The position numbers and the translations under genes were made by a program. Shown one piece after another: positions 1 through 11,924 of a DNA stretch of 64,000 nt. The DNA is taken from assembly GCA_949752795.1 (NCBI GenBank), contig OX457072.1, positions 620,001 to 684,000 on the forward strand, written 5' to 3'. This stretch comes from Hyperoodon ampullatus. Lineage: Eukaryota; Chordata; Mammalia; Artiodactyla; Ziphiidae. Within the stretch, counting starts at the first letter, position 1. Each line of letters opens with the position of its first letter. Below the pieces are notes generated by a model that was not told the origin of the DNA, searched no databases, and saw only the letters and a list, made by a program, of their open reading frames with translations.

Positions 1-245
1 TTCCTAAAGGGGCCCCTCCCTAACCACCTGCCCTAAAGAACGGAGCCAGCAGCCACCTCTGCCGCTCTTATTCTGTTACCCTGCTTGCTTTTCAGCACTT
101 ATCATGATGGGAAATTGTCTCATATATGTATTTGTTTAAAAGTTTGCTGTTAGTCTGCTTCCATTAGCACAGAAGCTCCATGAAGGCAGGGACTTTTTCC
201 AAGGCAACTACAAATTTTCCAGATAAAAAGAGGAATCTATAAAAC

Positions 246-562
246 CTCATGGGCCCCATGATCATTGCAGCATTATTCACAGTAGCCAAGACATGGAAAC
301 AACCTATGTGTCCATTGATGGATGAATGGATAAAAAAGATGTGAAATTATATATATTTATTTATTTATTTATTTATATTTATATATATGTAACTATACAC
401 ACAATGGAATATTATTCATCCATAAAAAGGAAGGAAATCCTGCAATTTGTGACAACACGGATGGACCTAGAGGGTATTATGCTAAGTGAAATAAGTCAGA
501 CAGAGAAAGACTAATGCTGTTATGATCTCACTTACATGTGGAATCTAAAAACAAAAAACCTC
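246..562 (+). repeat. L1 3' fragment with AT-rich microsatellite
   Basis: Sense-strand ORF2 C-terminal text (gtagccaagacatggaaac, aatggaatattattcatcc, gatggacctagagggtatta) interrupted by a TTTA/TA-rich tract at about 345-390. The frame is broken; old L1. Confidence 0.85.
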
Positions 563-2355
563 AGGGGTGTTTACCCTTTGGATTCTCCTCTCACTGCTCT
601 CTGTCTATTGTTGCAAATGGAAAGTTATAAACTTTAAAATCTGCTTCCCTTTCTTCCCAGGCTTTATCAGCCTCTGCAGAGACGGAGCAATGGACTCCGT
701 GTTTTATTTAACAAACACGCCTCACACAGCCCACGTGCCGTGTTCTCCCCTCTCAGCAGCTCCGCGGGGCAGTGCTGCTCCATTTCACAGGCACATCTCT
801 GCGGCCCCCGAACTGGGAGGGCTGGAGGAAGACACCGGTCCAGCTCGTTCCCCCGTGAAAGAGAATCAGCTGATGCAGCCGCCTCCCCTTTGTGGTGTCT
901 CCTCGCGCTGAGGGCTGAATTGCAGGGCCGATCTCTGCAAGGGTAGGAGGCTGTCTGCCGGGAAGGGGCAGCCTTCCGCAGTGTTTGTTCCAGAACCACC
1001 TGGGAGCAGTGAGACAGGTGGGCCCTGCTTTGCCCCAACAGAACAGCATCAGCCTTTACATGGAAACATCTGATTCGGCGACGTTTTCTGCTCATAACAT
1101 TTAGCAGTCCCTGACTTCCCTCCTGCTGCTCAGATGCCTGGGCTTCTGGCACAGACTCTTCGATTTTCAGTGGGATTTCACAGGCAAAGTGTGTGATCTG
1201 ATGGCTTGAAGTACTGTGAACCCTAAACACACAATCTCACAAAAATGAAAACAGTCTTTGCTTAGTTGGAAAATTATATTGTAACATAATATTATATAAC
1301 ATATAGAGCATCCGTGCTAAGGCTTCCTATAAGCTATCTGCTGTGATTATTTCAAACAGGGTTTACAGTAAAAGATCCCTGAAAACTACTTCTACCTGAT
1401 CAGATACATTCTGAACTTCTGAGCAACCAGAGGGCCAAGCTCAAGCTCAGCGATGTGTATTTTAAGTGTATGAAACCTCTTCCCCCTGAACCGTGGAACT
1501 TTGGAAAGGGGTAAAGCGCTAGAGAATAATGACTTAATTGGCAACACGCTCCTCCTCAGGACTTTTGGCATTATTATAGCAAAACCACATTGGACTCAGG
1601 AATAAACTTTAATGACTGTTTCTTACAAGACTCCTGTAAATTAAAAAAGGATACAGTAAAGGCAGGCAGAGAAGTAAAACTTATGGTCACAGCAGAAAGC
1701 TTCAGCACCAGGCACAGCCCGTCCTTGGTTACTCACTCAGTAAGCGGCGCCAAGCATTTATAACATTGCTCCTTGCGACCCCAGCCAGTCCTCCCAGCGG
1801 CTCTGTCCCGGAACCTAAACTTGCCGAATTATCCCAGCTTGCACTGTAACTCTGGACTTTGCTGTCAAAATGCAAAATATCTGGAAGGACTTATACATCA
1901 AAACACTGTCAAATGTGAAATTTTGCTCAGAATGAATTTGTAAGTGAGAAGGGCCTTCAGAAGAAAAGATGCCAGGTTGGCGAATTATCAAGCATGTGAA
2001 ACACTCTGCTCACTTATTCTCAGTATCAGATTTCCAGATTGTAGATAATCCTACATAAACTCAACTTCTCATGGATAAAGAACAGACAGTTCCATGAAAT
2101 AGGCTTTGGCTGTGGGGTCCAGGTGCTTTCCAAACTGTTGATTTTACACATTAATGATTCTTTTAGAACAAGGTTAATGTCATGGTAAAGTATTCTGTTG
2201 CTTAATTAGTAGCTGTTATTAAAGAAAATAGAACTTTATCCACCAAGGAAACACTGATTCATGTTGTTGATAAGCCTGTTTGTTTAAAATAATAATATTT
2301 TGCTTTTACGTCTTGTGCCCTCTGCATATTAATAACTAGATATGAAGGTTGCACA
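563..2355. other. Single-copy sequence, no gene supported
   Basis: No repeat recognised. 660-1230 is GC-rich and carries a 187-codon minus-strand ORF (667-1230) of no recognised family, without coding support. The remainder is AT-rich. Confidence 0.5.
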
Positions 2356-3215
<860 letters not shown>

Positions 3216-3524
3216 AAGATGAAATATACATCAAAGAGGAGCAAAATAGAATTTTTTCCACTTTGTCCAACTCCAACGCCACTTAGGAGCAGAGCTCTTT
3301 GCCCCTGAATTTCAGATAATACTACAGACGTAGAAGCAGCAGCTGATCCGTGTGGGCAGTGAGGCACTCTCCTTCCCTGCCTCTAAGGATAGAGCAGCAT
3401 CTCTTCCTGCAGGAACAGCTTCCTGTTTGTGGGACCTACCACATGCAGTCCTTCAATGACTCCCAAAGCTGCTTAGTAGAACCTTCATTCCTCAGGCTGG
3501 CAGGGGCCCGTGTCCAGCTCCCCA

Positions 3525-3860
3525 GCTGCTGTGGGCTGAATGTTGAGTCCCCCTAAAATTCCTACATTGAAGCCTAATGCCCAAAGTGATGGTATTAGCG
3601 GGCGGGCATATGGGAGGTTATTGCAGGGCCCCACAATGGGAGTAGTGCCCTCATAACAGAGAGCGACCATCCCGAGAGGATACAGTCGGTTTTCCGCAAC
3701 CCTGGGAGAGGGCTCTCACCAGCCCCTGAACCTGCTGGTGCCACGATCCTGGACTTCCCAGCCCCCAGAACCATGAGAAATAAACTTGTGTCACGTATAA
3801 GCCACCCAGTCTCTGGTACTTTATTTTGTGATAGCAGCCCAAGTGGACGAAGGTGCCAAC
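3525..3860 (+). repeat. MLT1-type MaLR LTR
   Basis: Sense match by eye to the ERVL-MaLR MLT1 group: a gggctgaatgttgagtcccc start, cttggacttcccagcc-like centre, and tataagccacccagtctctg end. Confidence 0.7.
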
Positions 3861-4628
3861 CTTCCTTCAGCTGCCCCCCATTCACCTCTGGGTGTGTCAT
3901 GCTCCCCCTCACTCGGTGCTTCTGCACAAAATGCCTTGTCTGACCAACTCCCACCTGTTCTACAAGATCAGGAACCTTCTCCAGTCCTCCCGCTGCCCTG
4001 CACCCTCCTCTCTGGGACGTTTGCTCTTCAGCACCATGCTTTCTGTACCTGCTGCTGTGGGTCTCATCTTTCCTCCCCAGGACCCAGTGCAGGGTCTGAG
4101 TGCTTGATGGAAGTGGAATAAATACATAAATATGACTGGAATGCACTTGTAGTCCCATGAGCTCTTACTGAAATCCACTGTATGGACTATAAGTAAAGCT
4201 CCTTGCTGTTGGTAAGATTTTTTTAAAGATATAATCAAGACACTGAGACAGATAAAATGACAGTGTCAAAGGTTTTAACTTACTAGTTAATCAGAGCATC
4301 AATAAGAAATTACGACTGGGTCAAGTGAAAAATGGAAGAAAACTATAAACTGAAGCAAAATGGGACTATACACAGGGAATAATCTATGGGAATCACTGGA
4401 CACAATTTGTATTTCTATGGACAAAAATCATGGCCATTGTTATCAGTTTTTTACAAATTAATGAGTTGTAAAATAGCTCAAAGACAGCAAAAAGAGCAGA
4501 GAACCTGCAGAATCACGTCACCCAGACAACGTTTCCCTCACATACACCCAGTGCGCTTCTCAGTTCATTTCAAAGTCTTTTACAATTTTTCCTTTTACTT
4601 CTTTAAGTCTGAAACTGTCAGAAGCATT
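3860..4628. other. Mostly unassigned sequence
   Basis: 3860-4135 is C/T-rich and may be L2-derived; the rest shows nothing recognisable. Confidence 0.4.
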
Positions 4629-5167
4629 AAAAAATTTCAAGTGTTGGGACTTCCCTGGTGGTCCAGTGGCTAGGACTCCGCACTCCCAAAGCAGGGGGCC
4701 CAGGTATGATCCCAGATCAGGGAACTAGATCTCACATGCATGCCACAACTATGAGCCCGTGTGCCACAACTACAAGCCTGCATGCCACAACTACAAGCCC
4801 ATGTGCCACAACTACAAGCCTGCATGCCACAACTACAAGCCCACGTGCCACAACTACGAGCCCGCATGCCGCAAGTAAAAAAAAAAGAACGATCCCACAA
4901 ACGGCAATGAAGATCCCACATGCCACAAATAAGACCCAGTGCAGTCAAATAAATAAATGAATATTTTTTAAAAAAGAAGTACAACAGCATAGTACAAGGA
5001 TTATACACCATGACTAAGTGGGTTATATTCCAGGAATGCAAAGTTTGTTCACATAATACACCACATTAATAGAATGAAGGAAAAAAATCACATTGTAATC
5101 CCTATTCATGCAGTGAAAGCATTTGACAAAATTTAACACCGTCCATGATAAAAAAATTTCAAGTGTT
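4629..5167 (+). mobile_element. Composite CHR SINE + inverted local L1 copy with a single target-site duplication
   Basis: A perfect 17-bp repeat, aaaaaatttcaagtgtt, bounds one insertion (left 4629-4645, right 5151-5167). The site reads TT/AAAAAA, the canonical L1 endonuclease target. Between the repeats lie a + strand CHR SINE with an expanded internal tandem array (from 4646), its A-rich tail (about 4940-4978), and then a 170-bp L1 segment (4985-5154). That segment equals the reverse complement of 6562-6731 at 169 of 170 positions. The single TSD shows both parts arrived together. Confidence 0.9.
4741..4872 (+). repeat. 21-bp tandem array inside the CHR SINE
   Basis: About six units of the type gcatgccacaactacaagccc. 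Units alternate between ...agcct and ...agccc ends, giving a 42-bp higher-order period. As 21 is a multiple of three, long ORFs with repeated ATTTS-like peptides appear on both strands; they are not genes. Confidence 0.85.
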
Positions 5168-5994
5168 TTATAAATGGCAAGAGCAGAGAGACAGTAATTG
5201 AAACACCTATTTCAACCATCAGAAGATACACTTAGTTCTGAAAATAGCGTGTGAAAAAAGTACTTTAGATCAAGGTGGAAAAGGAAAAGGAAAGAGTGAA
5301 GTCACTGTAAGTTCAGAAATATCTAAAATAATTAGACATATATGCATACACATTAGCACTATGAAAATCATTTATGAACTGGAAATAATCTAAAACATGT
5401 TTCATAAATCCTGCTGACATATCTTCAAGCATAAAATTATGGTTTGAATGGTAAAAAGAGGCTCTGTGCAAACCAACATGATGAGTGTCCTCGACCGTGC
5501 ACGTTGAATTCTTAGACAGACAACAGGCAGGAGACGTCATTTCTGCTCAAAATTAGAACACAGTCCAGCGACCTCAAATGAGCATTCACGGCCTCCTGAC
5601 TTGCCAACAAACAGACTATTCAGTTAGTTCTAGGGTTGTAAGTATTCTGTATGTGTGGTGGCTGTGTTTGCTGTCAGCCTGGTCAAGGTGGAACTGTGTT
5701 TCCTGGAATTCCGTTCCCTGGATTGTCTGGGCTGGGCTGGCCCAGGAGGTGTCTGCCGGAGACCAAGGGGCAGTAAGAGAGCAGCCGTTCCGTCAGCAGG
5801 TGCACTCCCCCCGGGCCCAGAGCTGCCTGCTCACCGGTGGGCGGAGGAAGGCCCCTCCCCCAGGAGCAGCTGCGAGCACAGCCCCGATGGCAAGGGCACC
5901 GCCTTCCCTGCAGGTCCTGGTGACGCCCGTCTGCCCAGGCTGCTCTGCTGTCTGCTGACCTGCAGGGACACCACTGTATTTCCATCTTAAGGCT
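5168..5994. other. Unassigned single-copy sequence
   Basis: 5690-5960 is GC-rich with overlapping short ORFs on both strands; no gene family recognised. Confidence 0.45.
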
Positions 5995-7930
5995 GCGTCT
6001 TCCAATCCATGAGCATGGGCTGGCTTTCCATTTATGCACGTCTTCTTTAGTTTCTTTCAGCAATGTTTTCAACACTGTTCAGTGTACAAGCTTTTCTCCT
6101 CCTTGGTTATATTTATTCCTATTTCTTATGCCATTATAAATGAAATGGTTTTCATAATTTCCATCACAAATTGTTCACTGTTAGTGTATAGAAATGCAAC
6201 TGACTTTTGTGTGTTGATTTTGTATCCTGCCACTTTGCTGAATTAGGTTCTTAGTTCCAAAAGTTTTTTTTTTGTGTGTGGAAGCTTTAGGATTTTCTAC
6301 AAGATCATGTCATCAGCAAACAGAGATAATTTTATTTCTTCTTTTCCAATTTGGATAAGTTTTATCCCTTTTTCTTGCCTAACTGTTCTAAAACTTCCAA
6401 TAATGCATTAAATGGAAGTGGCAAAGTGAGCAACCTTATTGCTGATCTTATGGGAAAAGCTTTCAGTCTTTCACCACTGAGAATGTTGTTAGCTATAGGT
6501 TTTTCATATGTGGCCTTTATGATCTTGAGGAAGTTTCCTTCTATTTCTAGTTTTTTGAGTGTTTTTATCATGGAAGGTGTTAAATTTTGTCAAATGCTTT
6601 CACTGCATGAATAGGGATTACAATGTGATTTTTTTCCTTCATTCTATTAATGTGGTGTATTATGTGAACAAACTTTGCATTCCTGGAATATAACCCACTT
6701 AGTCATGGTGTATAATCCTTGTACTATGCTGCTGATTTCAGCTTATGGTATTTTGTTGAGAATTTTTGCATCAATATCCATAAGGGATATTGGTCTGCCG
6801 TTTCCTCTTCTTGCAGTGTCTTTGTCTGGCTTTGGTATCGTGTAATGCTGACGTCACAGAATGCATTAGAAAGTGTTCCCTCCTCTTTAATTTTTGGGAA
6901 GCATTTGAGAGGATCAGCATTAATTCTTTAGATGTTTGGTAAAATTCACCAGTGAAGCCATCTGATCCAGGGCTTTTCTTTGTTAGGAAATTTTTTTATT
7001 ACTGCTTCAATCTTCTTACTGGTTACAGGTTTATTCAGATTTTCTATTTCTTCATAATTCAGTTTCAGGAGATTGTGTGTTTCTAGCAATCTGCCATTTC
7101 CTCTAGGTTATCTCATTTGTTAGTGTACAATTGTTCATAGCAGTCTCTTACAATCCTTTCTTATTTCTGTATAATCATTAGTTATATCCCCACTTTTGAT
7201 TTTAGTCATTTGAGTCTTCTTTCTTCCTTAGTCAGTCTAGCTAAAGTTTTGTCAGTTTTGTTTATCTTCTCAAAGAGCCATCTTCATATTTCATTGATTT
7301 TATTGTCTTCCTAGTCTCTATTTTATTTTCCTACACCCTAATCCTTATTTTTTTTTTCCTGTTTCTTTCCTTCTGTTAGCTTTGGGCTTAGTTTGCACTT
7401 CTTTTGCTAGTTCCTTAAGCTGTATAATTGGGTTATTAATCTGAGATCTTTCTTCTTTTTTAATGTATGTGTTTACAGCTATACATTTCCCTCTTTACAC
7501 TGCTTTCACTGCATCCCGTAAGTTTTGCTATACTGTATTCTCGGGAAATTAGAAAATTTCCCTTGTGATTGCTCTTTTGACACAGTTTGTTTGAGAGTGT
7601 ATTGTTTAATTTCTATATATTTGTGAATTATCCAGTTTTCCTTCTGTTAATGATTTGTTTCATTTCATTGTGATAAGATACTCAGCATGATTCCAATCTT
7701 TTAAAAATTTGTTTGACTTATTTTGTGACAGACATTCTATCCTGCAGACTGTTCCATGTGCATTTGAGAAAACCGTGGGTGATGCTGTTGTTGAGTGAAG
7801 TGTCCAACTCGTCCACAGTATTGTTCAGTCTTCTATTTCTTTCCTGATCTTTTGCTTGGTGGTTGTATCCATTATCAGAAGTGGTGTACTGAAGAATCCA
7901 ACTGTTATACAGAACTGTTTATTTCTGCTT
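5995..7930 (-). repeat. Old L1 ORF2 fragment
   Basis: About 1.9 kb of antisense ORF2 with heavily decayed frame and no 3' UTR or tail. It differs from the intact L1 in this window by many substitutions and indels, so it belongs to an older lineage. Confidence 0.85.
6562..6731 (-). repeat. Source copy of the inverted L1 duplicate
   Basis: This segment of the old L1 at 5995-7930 is matched in inverted orientation by 4985-5154 with one mismatch in 170 bases. Since it is embedded in continuous L1 sequence, it is the likely source and the 4985-5154 copy the derivative. Confidence 0.85.
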
Positions 7931-7942
7931 TTAAGACACAAA

Positions 7943-8501
7943 GGAGGAGCTAGTGATGTAAGCTTGATGTCCACTCAAAGAATGAGGAAGAAGGTGGTCT
8001 TCTCCCCCTCCCCACTTTTCCTTTGATGGTAAAAATGTAGCTCACTTAGTTCTTGGGGTGGAGCCCTCTTGCCTGCCCACTTGTAGCCTTCACAAGTGTC
8101 CTAATCAGATCCACTGCTTAACTCCCACTCTGTCCCTCACTGAATTCTTTCTGTGCTGAGACATAAAGAACCTGAGCTGCATTAATTCCTGAGACCAGTT
8201 GTGTGGTTTCAGCTGGAATGAGAAGACTGATGATTAATATTCCCAAAACATCACCCTGTTACCTCATCACCAGTCAGAAGAATGTCCATGAGCTGATCCC
8301 ACACCCTGCGACCCTCACCCCTCATGTTGCCTTAAAAACCCTTCCCTGAAAGTCCTCAGGGAGTTTGGGTCCTTTGAGCACTAGCTGCCTGTTCTCCTTG
8401 CTTGGCACCTGCGAGTAGACACTGTACTTTCCTTCACCACAACCAGGTAGATTGGCTTTGCTGCACATCAAGTGAGCAAAACAGAGTTCGGTTCGGTAAC
8501 A
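7943..8501 (+). repeat. Solo ERV-type LTR remnant
   Basis: The block 8245-8501 has the layout of a class I endogenous retrovirus LTR end: a ccttaaaaaccc TATA-like box (8330-8341), a gggtcctttgagc segment, a degraded poly(A) signal position and a gttcggtaaca terminus. No viral internal genes flank it, so it looks like a solo LTR. The left edge is uncertain. Confidence 0.55.
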
Positions 8502-8529
8502 TGAGGATTAATTTAGGCTGATTATTTTT

Positions 8530-8881
8530 TAAAATATTTTATTTTTTTGGCTGTGTTGGGTCTTAGTTGCAGCACGTGGGATCTTTGTTGAGGCATGTGA
8601 GATCTTTCATTGTGGGGTGCAGGTTTTCTCTCTCTAGTTGTGGTGTGCAGGCTCCAGGGCGCATGGGCTCTGTAGTTGTGGTGTGCAGCCTCCAGAGCAC
8701 ATGGGCTCTGTAATTTGCAGCACGCAGGCTCTCTCACTGAGGCGCGCAAGCTCAGTAGTTGTGGTGCGTGGGATTAGTTGCCCTGCAGCATGTCAGATCT
8801 TAGTTCCCTGACCAGGGATTGAACCCGTGTCCCCTGTATTGGGAGGCAGATTCGTTATCACTGGACCACCAGGGAAGTCCC
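8530..8881 (-). repeat. CHR-type tRNA-derived SINE
   Basis: Antisense SINE ending ...ccaccagggaagtccc, flanked by an imperfect 16-bp TSD, taggctgattattttt (8514-8529) and taggatgattattttt (8882-8897). It contains diverged copies of the 21-bp internal unit. Confidence 0.88.
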
Positions 8882-9172
8882 TAGGATGATTATTTTTAAG
8901 GCCCAAAAGACTCAGGAAGAACCTCTGGCCTTTCCCCTAACTGCCTAAAAATATAGATAGAGGAACTTGTTCTAGGAAGAGTCCTGGAAGCAGACAAATG
9001 TCCAAAACTAAGAGAATGGCTTGATAATATGATAAATATTTTAAAGCCTTTAAAATCATAATTATGAAGATTGAGTGGAAAAATATTTTTTACTGGAAGT
9101 AGTAAATAACATATACAATATAAGAGGAATTATAAAAATGTTTATCTGAAAGGTGTATAAGAAACTAAAAGT

Positions 9173-9375
9173 AGGGACTTTCCTGGTGGCACAGTGGTTA
9201 AGACTCTGCGCTCCCAACTCAGGGGGCCCGTGTTTGATCCCTGGTCAGGGAACTAGATCCTGCATGCATGCTGCAGCTAAGAGTTCACATGCCACAACTA
9301 AGGAGCCAGCAAGCCACAACTAAGGAGCCCGCCTGCCGCAACTAAGACCTGGTGCAACCAAATTAAAAAAAAAAA
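9173..9375 (+). repeat. CHR-type tRNA-derived SINE
   Basis: Sense SINE from gggactttcctggtggc to an A tail, with 13-bp TSD agaaactaaaagt at 9160-9172 and 9376-9388. Confidence 0.9.
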
Positions 9376-9480
9376 AGAAACTAAAAGTGGATGTGTTAAA
9401 GAAATAGTCATGAATAAATTATAACAGAATTATTAACAAAATATTTTGTTGTTATCTTTTTTCTTTAAAAAAGAAAAAGA

Positions 9481-9712
9481 GGGCTTCCCTGGTGGCGCAG
9501 TGGTTGAGAATCCGCCTGCCAAAGCAGGGGACATGGATTCGTGCACCAGTCCGGGAAGATACCACATGCTGTGGAGCGGCTGGGCCCATGAGCCATGGCC
9601 GCTGAGCCTGCGCGTCCGGAGTCTGTGCTCCACAACAGGAGAGGCCACAACAGTGAGAGGCCCACGTACCGCAAAAAAAAAAAAAAAAAAAAGAAAAAAA
9701 GAAAAAGGAATT
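9481..9712 (+). repeat. CHR-type SINE, GC-rich form
   Basis: Sense copy from ggcttccctggtggcgcag to a long A tail (9673-9712). Flanked by A/G-rich sequence, so the TSD is not resolvable. Confidence 0.92.
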
Positions 9713-10680
9713 TAGATATCTAGGAAATTTATGACTTTATGTCAGATCCTCCCTCTCAAGGAGTTCTATGTAACCCCAAGTCATCTCCCTAATTTTAGCG
9801 TATGCAGTTCACATTATTTCAGTGGTTGTCCGTTCTTCCCAGCTATGGACTTAAAACTTCAAATATTACCAGTGTTCCTCAGAATTCCCTTCATAGAAAA
9901 AAATCCCCCCAAAAACAAGGGAGTAACAACAAATTACATCTGTATTATCTTGGTTTTCATTATCTCCTGTTTATTTAGATTTAAGAATGCTCCAGCTGCT
10001 GAATGTGAGGAAGAAGAATGGACCCACTGAATGTGGACTTAACACCATGACAACCAGTCAGTATTCTAACAGGAGGAGGAGAATTGAGAGAGCCGACACA
10101 TTAATCTTGGCACTGTGGTGAAAACGCTTACTTACAGGGTTCTGGGCTTGAACAGTCAGCTCTCAGTACACAGTGAATAATGAGTCTACTTTCACCCTAC
10201 CACTTAGTCTGCCGGGACACTTCAGAAAGGATGCGCTACGTCCGGGGGTGGCTGGAATGGACAGCAGAAATTTGTAGTCCTTCCCCTGGGAGGTTGCTCT
10301 AGCAGAGCATAGCCAGCAATAATCCCTGTCCAAATCCCAGGTGATGGGATTGATCAGCCTGACTGAGAACAGGGGGACCTCTAGAGGTACTGGCAAGAGA
10401 CTGCAAGAAGCGGGCAGGGATGATGTTCAGCTGAGATGTACTGGGAGGAAAAGAGGTCCAAGTAGAAGCAATGGCCAGTGACAAGATCCTGGAGTGGTTG
10501 TGAATCTTCATTGTTGGAGGGATAGTGAGGAAGCACATGGGTTGGGTATGAAAGAGCGAAGAGGAGAGGAGTAGGAGGTGAAGATGGGAGATAAGGGAGC
10601 AGGCGTGGGAACAGACCATGTAGAGCCTTCCAGGCCATTGCAAGAACTTCAGCTGAGTACGACGAAAGCCACTGGAGAAT
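9713..10680. other. Unassigned sequence
   Basis: No gene. 10380-10680 contains a purine-rich stretch reminiscent of an ancient repeat; nothing firm. Confidence 0.4.
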
Positions 10681-10681
10681 T

Positions 10682-10734
<53 letters not shown>

Positions 10735-10735
10735 T
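10681..10735. repeat. (A)n(TA)n microsatellite
   Basis: A run of about 17 A residues followed by about 16 TA units at the 3' edge of an L1; probably a mutated L1-adjacent A tract. Confidence 0.9.
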
Positions 10736-11464
10736 AGAGCAGTCTAGGTTCATAGCAAAACTGAGTGATTTCCCATATACGTCCCTGCCCCACACATGCA
10801 TAGTGTCTCCCATTATCAACACCCCTGACCAGATGGTAAATTTGTTACAATAAACCTACACTGATGCATCATAATCACCCAAAGCCCATAGTTTATATTA
10901 TGGTTCACTCTCTGTGTTGTACATTCCATGGGCTTGGACAAATGTATAATGACGTATCCACCATTATAACATCATACAGAGTAGGTCCACTGCCCTAAAA
11001 GTCCTCTGTGCTCTGCGTACTCAATCCTCCCTCTCCCGTAACTCCTAGCAACCACTGATCTTTTTATTGTCTCCACAGTTGTGACTTTTCCAGAATGTCA
11101 TATAGTATGTAGCCTTTTTCAGATTAGCTTCTTTCACTTAATATACAGTATTATGCATTTGTTTCTTCCCTGTCTTTTCATGACTTCATAGCTCATTTTT
11201 TAAAGCACTGAATAATACTCCACTATCTGCATACTGTACATCACAGTTTATGTATCCATTCACCTACTAACATCTTGGCTGCTTCCAAGTTCTGGCAATC
11301 ATGAATAAAGCTACTATAAACATTAACGTGTACATTTTGAGTGAATATAAATTTTCAACTCCTTTGGGTAAATATCAAGGAGCAAAACTGCTGGATTATA
11401 TAGGAAGAGTATATTTAGTTTTGTAAGAAGCTGCCAAACTGCTTCCAAAGTGACTGTACCATTT

Positions 11465-11924
11465 TACAATTTTTATTTATTTATTTACTTACTTACTTGG
11501 CTGCATCGGGTCCTAGTTTTGTCATGTGGGCTCTTTGTTGCTGTGTGTGGGATCTTCCTTGCTGCACGCAGGATCTTTTTTTTTTTTTTGCGGTACGCGG
11601 GCCTCTCACTGTTGTGGCCTCTCCCGTTGAGGAGCACAGGCTCCGGATGCGCAGGCTCAGCGGCCATGGCTCACGGACCCAGCCGCTCCGCGGCATGTGG
11701 GATCTTCCCGGACCGGGGCACGAACCCGTGTCCCCTGCATCGGCAGGCGGACTCTCAACCACTGCGCCACCAGGGAAGCCCCCTGCACGCAGGATCTTTA
11801 GTTGCGGCATGCGAACTCTTAGTTGCATCATGTGGGATCTAGTTCCCCAACCGGGGATCGAACCCCGGCCCCCTGCGATGGCAGCACGGAGTCTTAACCA
11901 CTGCACCACCAGGGAACTGCCTAA
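11465..11924 (-). repeat. CHR SINE interrupted by a second SINE
   Basis: Antisense outer SINE with a TTTA/TTAC-repeat tail at 11472-11500. It is split at 11579-11782 by a younger GC-rich copy and sits inside the 10735-14643 L1. Confidence 0.88.
11579..11782 (-). repeat. CHR SINE (GC-rich form) nested in another SINE
   Basis: Flanked by a perfect 17-bp TSD, ctgcacgcaggatcttt, at 11562-11578 and 11783-11799, both halves belonging to the outer SINE. Confidence 0.93.

Noticed and set aside
4741..4872. Possible CRISPR-like array
   Set aside because: Units are contiguous with no unique spacers and sit inside a mammalian SINE.
4658..5041. Repetitive ORFs on both strands (ATTTS-type and mirror peptides)
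   Set aside because: Produced by the 21-bp tandem array within a SINE; 21 is a multiple of three, so all frames stay open.
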